Numbered from the stretch's first letter, positions 6,870-13,694 are shown. The stretch: 16,278 nt of DNA from an uncultured Collinsella sp. (GCA_959026535.1 CAUFMB010000047.1:1-16278); one strand, 5' to 3'. Translations and numbers: made by a program. The notes: a model not told the origin generated them from the sequence alone.

Positions 6870-6874
6870 GGAGG
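6870..6874 (+). promoter_or_regulatory. Ribosome binding site fixing the regulator start
   Basis: GGAGG lies five bases before the ATG at 6880. This favours 6880 over an in-frame TTG at 6868, which would put the Shine-Dalgarno sequence inside the coding region. Confidence 0.7.
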
Positions 6875-6879
6875 CCGAT

Positions 6880-7542
6880 ATGTCCGAAAAGAGTGCCCTG
6901 TTCATGGCGCGCACGACGCGCTTCCACGAGTTTGCCCGCAGCTTGACGACCACCCTGGGTGTCGAGGTGAGCCTGGCCACCCCCGATTCGCCGACTGCGG
7001 CGCACGACTTTGACCTGCTGATTCTCGATTCCGATGGCATCCGCAGCGACCGCATCGATCAGATTGCCAAGTGGCTCGACGACCGCGGCGGCGTTCCCAT
7101 GCTGGTGATCGTCGACGACGAGGCGCTCGGTACCTTGCGCCTGCCCAATCACGCGCATGCCGACTTTGTATGCCCCACGGCGACGCCCAACGAGCTCAAG
7201 GCTCGCGCGCAGCGCCTGATGGGCGAGGAGGAGACCGTCGCCGCCGACGATGTGCTCAACATCGACAACCTCGAGATTAACCTGGCAACCTACCAGGTGA
7301 CGCTCGATGATGAGCCCATCGACCTGACGCTGATGGAGTACTCGTTGCTGAGCTTTTTGGCGACGCACCCCAACCGCGCCTACAGCCGCGAGGTACTGCT
7401 GCACCGCGTGTGGGGCTTTGAGTACTGCGGCGGCACGCGCACCGTCGACGTGCACATCCGACGCATCCGCTCCAAGGTGGGCCCGCAGATCGCGGCACAC
7501 ATTACCACCGTCCGCGGCGTGGGCTATCTGTTTAAGGACTAG
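6880..7542 (+). CDS. Orphan OmpR-family response regulator, GlnR-like
   Basis: This 220-residue protein has a receiver-like N-terminus (about 1-115) and an OmpR-type winged helix (about 125-220: LTLMEYSLLSFLATHPNRAYSREVLL, then VWGFEYCGGTRTVDVHIRRIRSKVGP and TTVRGVGYLF). The receiver is degenerate. The N-terminal acidic pair is missing, and the usual lysine of the KPF loop is replaced (DFVCPTATP). A possible phospho-acceptor aspartate remains in LILDSDG. The GGTRTVDVH segment and these losses closely recall actinobacterial GlnR, an unphosphorylated orphan regulator of nitrogen genes including glnA. No histidine kinase is nearby, and it lies 50 bases after the GS-like gene, probably in one operon. 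The family is certain; the GlnR function is inferred. Confidence 0.8.
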   Translation: MSEKSALFMARTTRFHEFARSLTTTLGVEVSLATPDSPTAAHDFDLLILDSDGIRSDRIDQIAKWLDDRGGVPMLVIVDDEALGTLRLPNHAHADFVCPTATPNELKARAQRLMGEEETVAADDVLNIDNLEINLATYQVTLDDEPIDLTLMEYSLLSFLATHPNRAYSREVLLHRVWGFEYCGGTRTVDVHIRRIRSKVGPQIAAHITTVRGVGYLFKD

Positions 7543-7546
7543 ATTT

Positions 7547-7578
7547 CCACCACAAAGGGGCAGACGCCTTTGTGGTGG
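7547..7578 (+). terminator. Intrinsic terminator after the GlnR-like gene
   Basis: CCACCACAAAGG (7547-7558) and CCTTTGTGGTGG (7567-7578) form a perfect 12-bp stem with an eight-base loop, followed by TTTCG. It begins five bases after the stop codon and closes the GS-like/GlnR-like operon. Confidence 0.85.
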
Positions 7579-7694
7579 TTTCGCCGTGGGCCGGGTCCTT
7601 TCGGGCCTGCAACAAAACTTAAGCCTTCCTAAAAGATTGCGTTCTCATACACGTTCGCCCGCATATTGGGGTACAACTCAACGTGAACAATGAT

Positions 7695-7718
7695 GGCCCG
7701 CCACATGTTTGGCGGGCC
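7695..7718 (+). terminator. Hairpin with U-rich tail in the htrA leader
   Basis: GGCCCGCCA (7695-7703) pairs with TGGCGGGCC (7710-7718) around a six-base loop, followed by TTTGGTTATTTG. It has the form of an intrinsic terminator but sits only 29 bases before the protease start and after a separate terminator. It may be an attenuator or a second stop. The 7579-7694 stretch holds no gene that I can support. Confidence 0.5.
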
Positions 7719-7732
7719 TTTGGTTATTTGAC

Positions 7733-7739
7733 GAAAGGA
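7733..7739 (+). promoter_or_regulatory. Ribosome binding site fixing the HtrA start
   Basis: GAAAGGA ends eight bases before the ATG at 7748. The reading frame is open 39 bases further upstream, but that part overlaps the leader hairpin, so 7748 is preferred. Confidence 0.65.
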
Positions 7740-7747
7740 TCGCAGCC

Positions 7748-9208
7748 ATGAGCGAGAACGATTCCCAGCGTCCCCAGGATGCGGGCAACGCTGGCGAGAC
7801 CCAGCAGCAGCCGCGTGTGCAGGTGGAGTCGACGCCTGCCGACAGTAACATTCCCTACGTGCAGGCCTACGACACACAGACCGGCAAGCCGCTGGGCAGC
7901 CAGCAGGTCGTGAACAAGCACACGGTGGTCAAGACCAAGACCAAAAAGCTGCCGATCTTTATTACGGCACTCGCCGGCTGTGCCTGCGGAGCCCTGCTGG
8001 TCATCGCGCTCATTATGAGCGGCACGCTCAACATTGGCGGCGGCAAGAATGCCGTGACGGCGGGTGCTTCGGGTTCGTCGACGCAAAAGATCACCATCGA
8101 CTCCGAGGACACCACGCTGGCCGAGGCCGTTTCTGCCAAGGCGTTGCCCTCCGTGGTTTCCATCACCGCCACTTCGAGCGGCAGCCAGAATGGCTCGCTT
8201 TCGCAGTCTGCTGACGAGTCGGATAGCTCGGGCAGCGTCGGTTCGGGCGTTGTGCTCGATACCGAGGGTCACATCCTCACCAACAACCACGTGGTCGACG
8301 GCTACGACCAGTACGTGGTGACCATGGACGACGGCACCACCTACGAGGCCGAGTTCGTGGGCAACGATGCTTCGAGCGACCTAGCCGTCATCAAGCTCAA
8401 GGATGCTGACGCCTCCAAGCTCACGCCGATTGAGATCGGCGACTCCTCCAAGCTCAACGTGGGCGAGTGGGTCATGGCCATCGGCTCGCCCTTCGGCAAC
8501 GAGCAGTCTGTCTCCACCGGTATCGTTTCGGCGCTCTACCGCTCCACGGCTATGAGTTCTACCAGCGGTAACACCATCTATGCCAACATGATTCAGACCG
8601 ATGCCGCCATAAACCCGGGCAACTCCGGTGGCGCGCTCGTCAATGACAACGGCGAGCTCGTGGGCATCAACTCGCTTATCGAGAGCTACTCGGGCTCCAG
8701 CTCGGGCGTGGGCTTCGCTATTCCCGTTAACTACGCCAAGAACATTGCCGACCAGATCATCGACGGCAAGACGCCGGTGCATCCGTACATGGGCGCTACG
8801 CTTTCGAGCGTCAATGCGCTCAACGCCCGCACCAACAAGCTGAGCACCGATAGCGGCGCGTATGTGGCGAGCGTCGTCGAGGACGGTCCTGCTGCCAAGG
8901 CCGGCATTCAGGAGGGCGACGTCATCACCAAGCTGGGCGACGACGAAATCACGAGCGCCGATGGCCTGATCATCGCGCTGCGCAGCCACGAGGTGGGCGA
9001 GAAGGTCGAGATCACGCTTATGCGCGGCAAGGAAGAGAAGAAGGTCACCGTCGAGCTGGGCTCCGATGAAGAGCTGCAGAACCAGCAGCAGGACGACAGT
9101 TCGACCGATACCGGCAACGGCGGTATTACCGACGAGCAGCTGCGCCAGTACCTGGAGGAGCTGCTGGGCCAGCAGGGCCAGGGTCAGGGCTACGGCCAGA
9201 GTTACTAA
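7748..9208 (+). CDS. HtrA/DegP-like membrane-anchored serine protease with PDZ domain
   Basis: This 486-residue protein has an N-terminal cytosolic Gln/Pro-rich segment (1-67), one membrane helix (about 68-91) and an extracytoplasmic trypsin-like protease domain (about 120-335). The triad is H181 (TNNHVVDG), D211 (SSDLAV) and S293 (GNSGGAL). A PDZ domain follows (about 345-440). The C-terminal tail is Gln/Gly-rich (QQQDD, then LLGQQGQGQGYGQSY). Proteases of this class degrade or refold damaged exported proteins at the cell surface. The layout is the usual Gram-positive one (HtrA/HtrB/PepD-like). It is transcribed alone between hairpins. Stress control is common in the family, but no specific site was identified here. 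Confidence 0.92.
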   Translation: MSENDSQRPQDAGNAGETQQQPRVQVESTPADSNIPYVQAYDTQTGKPLGSQQVVNKHTVVKTKTKKLPIFITALAGCACGALLVIALIMSGTLNIGGGKNAVTAGASGSSTQKITIDSEDTTLAEAVSAKALPSVVSITATSSGSQNGSLSQSADESDSSGSVGSGVVLDTEGHILTNNHVVDGYDQYVVTMDDGTTYEAEFVGNDASSDLAVIKLKDADASKLTPIEIGDSSKLNVGEWVMAIGSPFGNEQSVSTGIVSALYRSTAMSSTSGNTIYANMIQTDAAINPGNSGGALVNDNGELVGINSLIESYSGSSSGVGFAIPVNYAKNIADQIIDGKTPVHPYMGATLSSVNALNARTNKLSTDSGAYVASVVEDGPAAKAGIQEGDVITKLGDDEITSADGLIIALRSHEVGEKVEITLMRGKEEKKVTVELGSDEELQNQQQDDSSTDTGNGGITDEQLRQYLEELLGQQGQGQGYGQSY

Positions 9209-9234
9209 CGAGCCATTTCGCACATGCCGAAGCC

Positions 9235-9270
9235 AGAGGGGCTGTCCCGCCAGCGCGGGACAGCCCCTCT
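9235..9270 (+). terminator. Strong intrinsic terminator after htrA
   Basis: A perfect 16-bp stem (9235-9250 with 9255-9270) carries a four-base loop and is followed directly by TTTCTT. It ends the htrA transcript and lies between convergent genes. Confidence 0.9.
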
Positions 9271-9278
9271 TTTCTTAT

Positions 9279-9309
9279 TGATCCGTTGGGGACGGAGGAA
9301 AACGGATCA
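9279..9309 (+). terminator. Second hairpin between convergent genes
   Basis: TGATCCGTT (9279-9287) pairs with AACGGATCA (9301-9309) and is followed by TTTTGG. The loop holds a small nested pairing (CCGT with ACGG). It is probably a backup terminator for htrA and may also slow minus-strand transcription leaving the XRE gene. On the minus strand it has no U-tract. Confidence 0.5.
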
Positions 9310-9315
9310 TTTTGG

Positions 9316-9567
9316 TTAGTCTTCGTCGCTGGGAAGGCTTCCAAATGCCTCGATGTACTCTTCGTCTGACATCCAGTCAATGATGTCGCCAGGTTTGCAG
9401 TGAAGTGCCTCGCACATCGCGGTCAACGTCGAAAAGCGAATGCCCTTGAGCCGCCCCGTTTTAATGCGCGAAACGTTAACGGGCGAGATGCCGATAATGT
9501 CGGCAAGTTCTTGAGAGGACATTTTGCGATCCGCCATGACGCGATCGAGTCTCATGACGATTGGCAT
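9316..9567 (-). CDS. XRE/Cro-CI family regulator (YozG-like)
   Basis: This 83-residue protein is almost entirely a helix-turn-helix domain (about 16-65: MSSQELADIIGISPVNVSRI, then TLTAMCEALHCKPGDIIDW). It resembles the small YozG-type regulators usually encoded next to DUF2975 membrane proteins. It starts 12 bases after the DUF2975 gene ends, with AAGGAGGG just upstream (9572-9579 on the plus strand), so the two are co-transcribed. It probably controls its own cassette; the palindrome at 11001-11020 is a possible target. It is the last gene of the minus-strand unit. Confidence 0.85.
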   Translation of the reverse strand: MPIVMRLDRVMADRKMSSQELADIIGISPVNVSRIKTGRLKGIRFSTLTAMCEALHCKPGDIIDWMSDEEYIEAFGSLPSDED

Positions 9568-9579
9568 GCTGCCCTCCTT

Positions 9580-10101
9580 CTAAATAATGGCGTCAACGTC
9601 CGACTGCAAGAGTCGCCCGTACTCAAAGATAGCCGAAAGGGATAGCGCAAACAAAGCGAGAACCAGTGTCCAAGCGTTAAAACCAAAGATACCAATTGCA
9701 GTAATACTGACGTCGTTGGGGAGCTGGACGGCACACAGGTTATCGAAGGTAATCGAGACAATTGGAGAAATGAGCAGCAGAAGCCCAACAACCAGAAAAC
9801 GCCGGCATTGTTTTCGCGTGAATATCGACTGAGTACTGACGACGTCAAAGCAGAAGTTCAAGTAGACAATCAGGCATGCGATTGAGAGCGCCAGGGCCAG
9901 AACATCGCGGATGGCAAGTGCGGTAAGGACGGCGCTCGGAATGGACTCACCATTAATATAGAAGGGAGTGGGTGCAAAGAGCACCTCCCGCGCCTCGTTG
10001 GCAACGCTGAACGCTGAGAAGGCCGCCATGATTGCTGCGACAGACAAAGTGGCGAGCAACATCACATTGCTAAAACAGCATCGTTTATCTGAGCTTTCCA
10101 T
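9580..10101 (-). CDS. DUF2975-like four-TM membrane protein
   Basis: This 173-residue protein has hydrophobic segments near 12-34, 60-82, 101-118 and 141-159. The central FDVVSTQSIFTRKQCRRFLVVGLLLL and the C-terminal LSAIFEYGRLLQSDVD resemble DUF2975 proteins, whose function is unknown. The pairing with a YozG-type XRE gene directly downstream is typical of that family and supports the call. I chose the ATG at 10101, with GGGG seven bases upstream. An in-frame TTG at 10113 overlaps the U-tract of the terminator for the gene before it. Only about 45 bases separate it from the secreted-protein gene, and these are mostly filled by a hairpin. Confidence 0.7.
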   Translation of the reverse strand: MESSDKRCCFSNVMLLATLSVAAIMAAFSAFSVANEAREVLFAPTPFYINGESIPSAVLTALAIRDVLALALSIACLIVYLNFCFDVVSTQSIFTRKQCRRFLVVGLLLLISPIVSITFDNLCAVQLPNDVSITAIGIFGFNAWTLVLALFALSLSAIFEYGRLLQSDVDAII

Positions 10102-10116
10102 AATTAACCCCAAAAA

Positions 10117-10137
10117 GGCTGCGGCAATGCCGCAGCC
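10117..10137 (-). terminator. Hairpin terminator inside the minus-strand cassette
   Basis: GGCTGCGGC (10117-10125) pairs with GCCGCAGCC (10129-10137) with a three-base loop. On the minus strand it is followed by TTTTTGGGG. It lies nine bases after the secreted-protein gene stop and 16 bases before the DUF2975 start, so it should reduce expression of the downstream pair. Confidence 0.8.
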
Positions 10138-10145
10138 AAAAAATC

Positions 10146-10514
10146 CTAAGCATAGATGGTTCTTGCTTCAGAATGCCAACTGCCGTTGTAATAGTAAGTA
10201 ACAGTTACGACGACGCTTCCGTTGCTGAGTCCGTATCTATAAGTCCAGCTGATGTTGCTTACTCGAGAATTGGAGGTCCAGTTCTTTATGGATTTGATGC
10301 CTGTTATCGTTTCATAGGTATCGTTAACAGTGTAAGTAACATGGAGCCTGACGCCGTTCGAATAGGCGAGGGTGGTTTCGGCGGTGTAGATTGAACGACT
10401 TTCGGCAACTGGTGAAATGATAGAGGAATGGGTTTCTGCTGCGAAGGCGGGCTGCGCGGTCATGCACGATAACCCAACAAGGCAGACGGCGAGTAAATAA
10501 GCAACCTTTTTCAT
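10146..10514 (-). CDS. Small secreted protein of unknown function
   Basis: This 122-residue protein has a clear Sec signal peptide (MKK, a hydrophobic core and AFA before residue 26). The mature part is about 97 residues, rich in Ser, Thr, Tyr, Val and Asn, with alternating patterns that suggest beta strands (RLHVTYTVND, then SVVVTVTYYYNGSW). The mature part has no cysteine and no recognised catalytic motif. I do not recognise the family; an exported bacteriocin-like, adhesin-like or signalling protein are all open. AGGAG (10521-10525 on the plus strand) is six bases from the ATG at 10514 and three from another at 10517; the spacing favours 10514. GC is low (about 40-48% in sampled lines). 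Confidence 0.65.
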   Translation of the reverse strand: MKKVAYLLAVCLVGLSCMTAQPAFAAETHSSIISPVAESRSIYTAETTLAYSNGVRLHVTYTVNDTYETITGIKSIKNWTSNSRVSNISWTYRYGLSNGSVVVTVTYYYNGSWHSEARTIYA

Positions 10515-10568
10515 CATTGGCTCCTAACTGTCTGGTGATTATTTTTTAAACTCCTTTCTGACATCGAG

Positions 10569-10970
10569 CTATTCCTTTTGCGTAATCATGATGGCTGTTG
10601 GCGTTATGAGGGCGGGCAGCTTTGTGGGATCGGGATCGCTGCTGGTGTTGACGGTGCAGGTTACGTCAACGTAGACACCTTCTTTGATGGCTCCGACTTC
10701 TGCCTTCTTACCATCCTGATCCTTAATGGGGATGGTTGAATCGATTTTGAAGTTGAGGTGCAGCGGTGCGGATTGGAATTGCTCGCTTGCGATAACGAAG
10801 CGGCCTTCGCTTGCCCCGCTGGCGGAAGGGTGATACGCAGCAACGACTTCGCCCCGCAAGGAAAGGTCTTTCGAAAAGGGAATGTCCTTCCAGAAAAAGC
10901 CGAGCAAAGCGGCTGCTATAAGGACAAGGGGGACGAGGATGGTTAGGAAACGTTTGGACTGATTCTTCAT
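10569..10970 (-). CDS. Small membrane-anchored extracytoplasmic protein of unknown function
   Basis: This 133-residue protein has a basic N-terminus and one membrane helix (about 8-28), then a soluble outer domain (RGEVVAAYHPSASG, then RFVIASEQFQSAPLHLNFKI and VYVDVTCTVNT). It may form a small beta-barrel. I do not recognise it. It is first in the minus-strand cassette, about 55 bases before the secreted-protein gene. The ATG at 10970 is chosen for the excellent GAGGTGA (10976-10982 on the plus strand) five bases upstream; a GTG at 10979 in the same frame lies inside that site. Confidence 0.65.
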   Translation of the reverse strand: MKNQSKRFLTILVPLVLIAAALLGFFWKDIPFSKDLSLRGEVVAAYHPSASGASEGRFVIASEQFQSAPLHLNFKIDSTIPIKDQDGKKAEVGAIKEGVYVDVTCTVNTSSDPDPTKLPALITPTAIMITQKE

Positions 10971-10975
10971 TTCAA

Positions 10976-10982
10976 TCACCTC
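10976..10982 (-). promoter_or_regulatory. Ribosome binding site fixing the cassette's first start
   Basis: GAGGTGA on the minus strand is a near-ideal match to the 16S 3' end and sits five bases before the ATG at 10970. It rules against the in-frame GTG inside it. Confidence 0.65.
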
Positions 10983-10988
10983 ACGTTG

Positions 10989-11020
10989 ATAATACCAAAA
11001 TATATTGCAAACACAATATA
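10989..11020 (-). promoter_or_regulatory. Cassette promoter with overlapping palindrome
   Basis: On the minus strand TATTAT (10989-10994) is a -10 candidate, with TTGTGT (11011-11016) 16 bases upstream. The palindrome TATATTG (11001-11007) / CAATATA (11014-11020) overlaps the -35 and spacer, a common position for a repressor site. The implied leader before the start codon is short, so another start point slightly upstream is possible. Confidence 0.45.
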
Positions 11021-11059
11021 AAATATTAACTGCGATAAATTGAGTTAAAAAAGGAGCAT

Positions 11060-11083
11060 ATGAAGTTGCTCGATTCTGGGTGA
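11060..11083 (+). other. Seven-codon open frame (MKLLDSG) with ribosome binding site
   Basis: AAGGAG (11051-11056) is followed three bases later by ATG and six more sense codons, then TGA. It ends four bases before the inverted-repeat element. It could be a leader peptide, a remnant of a gene or chance. No support beyond the ribosome binding site. Confidence 0.2.
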
Positions 11084-11086
11084 GCC

Positions 11087-11291
11087 TGGACAGTTAGTTC
11101 AGATACGTATAAATCCGAGGCGGTTCAGCATGCGTTTTGAGCTGTTTTGGGATGGGGAAGGGGTTCGGATGGGAGTCTAGAAGGGGGAACGAGTCGGTCG
11201 TGCAGCCCCCGGGGCGGCCAAATTGGCTGGAATGATGACGTCTGAACACGACCAGGCTCGCAGAATTATACGTATCTGAACTAGCTGTCCA
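11087..11291. mobile_element. MITE-like element with terminal inverted repeats
   Basis: The 26 bases at 11087-11112 (TGGACAGTTAG..., ending in GTATAA) and the 26 at 11266-11291 (TTATAC..., ending in GCTGTCCA) are reverse complements with one mismatch. The element is about 205 bp long and has no coding sequence. Inside are further pairings: GGTCGTG (11196-11202) with CACGACC (11247-11253), and the palindrome GCCAAATTGGC (11217-11227). The form suits a non-autonomous transposable element or a large intergenic hairpin. No certain target duplication is visible. It lies between the minus-strand cassette promoter and ligA. The rest of the 10983-11399 gap holds the cassette promoter and the short ligA leader. 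Confidence 0.55.
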
Positions 11292-11385
11292 CCCCGGTCT
11301 GGCGGCTGCCGATTCGGTGCGGTTTGAGACCGCTATTCGACCCCGTTGCGACCGGTGGTACTCTTGTATCCGTTTGAAATCGAGC

Positions 11386-11392
11386 GAAGGAG
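11386..11392 (+). promoter_or_regulatory. Ribosome binding site fixing the LigA start
   Basis: GAAGGAG lies seven bases before the ATG at 11400. The frame is open 18 codons further upstream, but that part covers this site and is not expected to be translated. Confidence 0.75.
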
Positions 11393-11399
11393 TGCCGCT

Positions 11400-13628
11400 A
11401 TGGAGCAATCGAGCCTGTTTGGTGACGGCGTGGACATCGATACCGAAACGCCCGCGAGCGCGGATGCCGCCGCACCGACCGACGCCCATGCCCGGGCGGC
11501 AGCGCGCGCGGCCGAGCTGCGCCACGAGCTCGATTACCACGCCTATCGCTACTACATGCTCGATGCGCCCGAGATCACGGACGCCGCCTTTGACAAAATG
11601 CTCGTTGAGCTGCAGGAAATCGAGGCCACCTACCCAGACCTGGTGACGTCCGACAGCTATACCCAGCGCGTGGGCGGTTATGTGAGCGAGCAGTTTACGC
11701 CGGTCACGCACATGGCACGCATGTATTCCATGGACGATGCCATGGATCTGGACGAACTTGACGCGTGGCTCCAGCGCGCCGAGGATGCGCTCGGTGCCGG
11801 CAGCGTCACCTATACCTGCGAGCTAAAGATTGACGGCCTGGGCGTGGCGCTTACCTACCAAAACGGCACCTTTGTGCGCGCCGCCACGCGCGGTGACGGC
11901 ACAACGGGTGAGGACGTGTCGCTCAACGTGCGCACCATCAAGGACGTGCCCATGCATCTGTCCGAGGCGGCGCTTGCCCATATGGGTGCCGACCGCGAGC
12001 GTACCATCGAAGTGCGCGGCGAGGTCTACATGCCTAAGGGCAGCTTTGTTCGTCTGAATGAAGAGGCCGATGCCGAAGGCCGCGACCCCTTCGCCAACCC
12101 GCGCAACGCCGCTGCCGGCAGCCTGCGCCAAAAGGATCCCAAGGTCACGGCGCGCCGCGACCTGGCCACCTTTATCTACGCCATCGCCGATACCGATCCG
12201 CTACACGTTCACAGCCAGCGCGAATTTCTCGACTGGCTGCGCAGTGCCGGCTTTAGTGTCAACCCCAACGTGGCCCGTTGTGCCACACCCGCCGAGGTCC
12301 ACGAGTTCTGTGCCCAGGCGCTCGAGCACCGCGGCGGCCTGGACTACGACATCGACGGCGTGGTCGTAAAGGTGGACAGCTTTCAGCAGCAGCTCGACCT
12401 GGGCTTTACCGCCCGCGCGCCGCGCTGGGCCATTGCCTTTAAGTTTCCGCCCGAGGAAAAGCAGACCGTCCTGCGCGAAATTCGCATCCAGGTGGGCCGC
12501 ACCGGTGTGCTCACGCCGGTCGCCGAGTTCGACCCGGTGACGGTTGCCGGCTCCACTATCGCGCGCGCCACGCTGCACAACATCGACGAGATCCGCCGCA
12601 AAAACGTGCGCGAGGGCGACACTATCATCGTGCACAAGGCGGGCGACGTGATTCCCGAGGTTGTGGGCCCGGTGCTCGACAAGCGCCCGGCCGATTCGGT
12701 CGACTGGCACATGCCCGAGGTCTGCCCCGTGTGCGGCAGCCCCGTGGTTCACGAGGATGGCGAGGTGGCCTACCGCTGCGTGTCCATCGACTGCCCCGCG
12801 CAGCTCAAAGAGCGCCTACTCCACTGGGTGAGCCGTGGCTGCATGGACGTGGACGGCCTGGGCGATGAGATCGTCGACAAGATGATCGCCGCCGGCCTGA
12901 TCCACGATGTCGCGGACTTCTACCAGCTCACAGTCGACGACATCGCAGGCCTGGACACAGGGCGCACCTATGCCAGTTCCAACAGCAAAAAGGGCGTCAA
13001 GAAGGGCGACCCCATTCCGGTGGGCCTCAAGACGGCCGAGAAAATCAACGCCGAGCTCAACAAGTCCAAGAGCCAGCCGCTTGGTCGCGTGCTGTTTGCC
13101 CTGGGCATCCGCCACGTGGGCAAGAGTGTGGGCGAGGTCATCGCCGAGCGATTCCTGTCGATTGACAAGCTTATCTTGGCGAGCGAAGAGGACATCGCCG
13201 AGTGCGAGGGCATCGGTCCCAAGATTGCGGCGAGCGTCAAGCAGTTCCTGGCCGTGCCTGAGAACCTTGCCGTGCTGGAGCGCCTGCGCCAGGCGGGTCT
13301 GTCGCTCGAGGTCGACTTGGGCGCCGCGCACGCGCAAGCCGCAGCTGACGCTGGCGTGGCAGGCGAGCTCGCCGACGCACAGCCACTCGCGGGTCTGACC
13401 TTCGTGCTCACCGGCACGCTCGTCAACCGCACGCGCGACGAGGCGGGCGCCGCGCTCAAGGTGCTCGGCGCCAAGGTTTCGGGCAGCGTGTCCAAGAAGA
13501 CGAGCTACCTGGTCGCCGGTCCCAAAGCGGGTTCCAAGCTTACCAAGGCCGAGCAGCTGGGTGTACCCGTGCTGGACGAGAATGCGCTCGAGCAGATCCT
13601 GGCGACTGGTCAGGTGCCCCAGGCTTAG
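11400..13628 (+). CDS. ligA: NAD+-dependent DNA ligase LigA
   Basis: This 742-residue protein seals nicks in DNA during replication and repair, using NAD+. All family parts are present: domain Ia (DYHAYRYYMLDAPEITDAAFD, about 45-65), the adenylation domain with active-site K143 in CELKIDGLG, an OB fold, a four-cysteine zinc finger (CPVCGSP, then YRCVSIDCPAQ), helix-hairpin-helix repeats and a C-terminal BRCT domain (about 665-740: LTFVLTGTL, then SYLVAGPKAGSKLTKAEQLG). The N-terminus carries about 35 residues before the conserved domain. They begin MEQSSLFGDG, where QSSLF resembles the beta-clamp-binding motif seen in other replication proteins. The gene is probably a single unit with its own terminator. 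Confidence 0.96.
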   Translation: MEQSSLFGDGVDIDTETPASADAAAPTDAHARAAARAAELRHELDYHAYRYYMLDAPEITDAAFDKMLVELQEIEATYPDLVTSDSYTQRVGGYVSEQFTPVTHMARMYSMDDAMDLDELDAWLQRAEDALGAGSVTYTCELKIDGLGVALTYQNGTFVRAATRGDGTTGEDVSLNVRTIKDVPMHLSEAALAHMGADRERTIEVRGEVYMPKGSFVRLNEEADAEGRDPFANPRNAAAGSLRQKDPKVTARRDLATFIYAIADTDPLHVHSQREFLDWLRSAGFSVNPNVARCATPAEVHEFCAQALEHRGGLDYDIDGVVVKVDSFQQQLDLGFTARAPRWAIAFKFPPEEKQTVLREIRIQVGRTGVLTPVAEFDPVTVAGSTIARATLHNIDEIRRKNVREGDTIIVHKAGDVIPEVVGPVLDKRPADSVDWHMPEVCPVCGSPVVHEDGEVAYRCVSIDCPAQLKERLLHWVSRGCMDVDGLGDEIVDKMIAAGLIHDVADFYQLTVDDIAGLDTGRTYASSNSKKGVKKGDPIPVGLKTAEKINAELNKSKSQPLGRVLFALGIRHVGKSVGEVIAERFLSIDKLILASEEDIAECEGIGPKIAASVKQFLAVPENLAVLERLRQAGLSLEVDLGAAHAQAAADAGVAGELADAQPLAGLTFVLTGTLVNRTRDEAGAALKVLGAKVSGSVSKKTSYLVAGPKAGSKLTKAEQLGVPVLDENALEQILATGQVPQA

Positions 13629-13647
13629 TGCATCGATAACCAAATTG

Positions 13648-13694
13648 AAGATCCGCCCGGAAAGCATGATTGAACTGCCTTCCGGGCGGATCTT
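13648..13694. terminator. Bidirectional terminator shared by convergent genes
   Basis: A perfect 15-bp stem (13648-13662 with 13680-13694) with a 17-base loop lies 20 bases after ligA and overlaps the stop codon of the convergent MerR gene. On the plus strand it is followed by ATTTGG, and on the minus strand by CAATTTGG. It probably serves both directions. Confidence 0.8.

Noticed and set aside
7543..7747. Riboswitch in the htrA leader
   Set aside because: Only two simple hairpins are visible; nothing resembles a known riboswitch core.
10146..10514. Lipoprotein assignment for the secreted protein (GLSC near residue 17)
   Set aside because: The residues before the cysteine do not fit a lipobox, while AFA-A at 23-26 is a good signal peptidase I site.
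11094..11711. 205-codon minus-strand frame crossing the inverted-repeat element and the start of ligA
   Set aside because: Half lies opposite ligA and the other half inside the repeat element; no ribosome binding site or recognisable domain.
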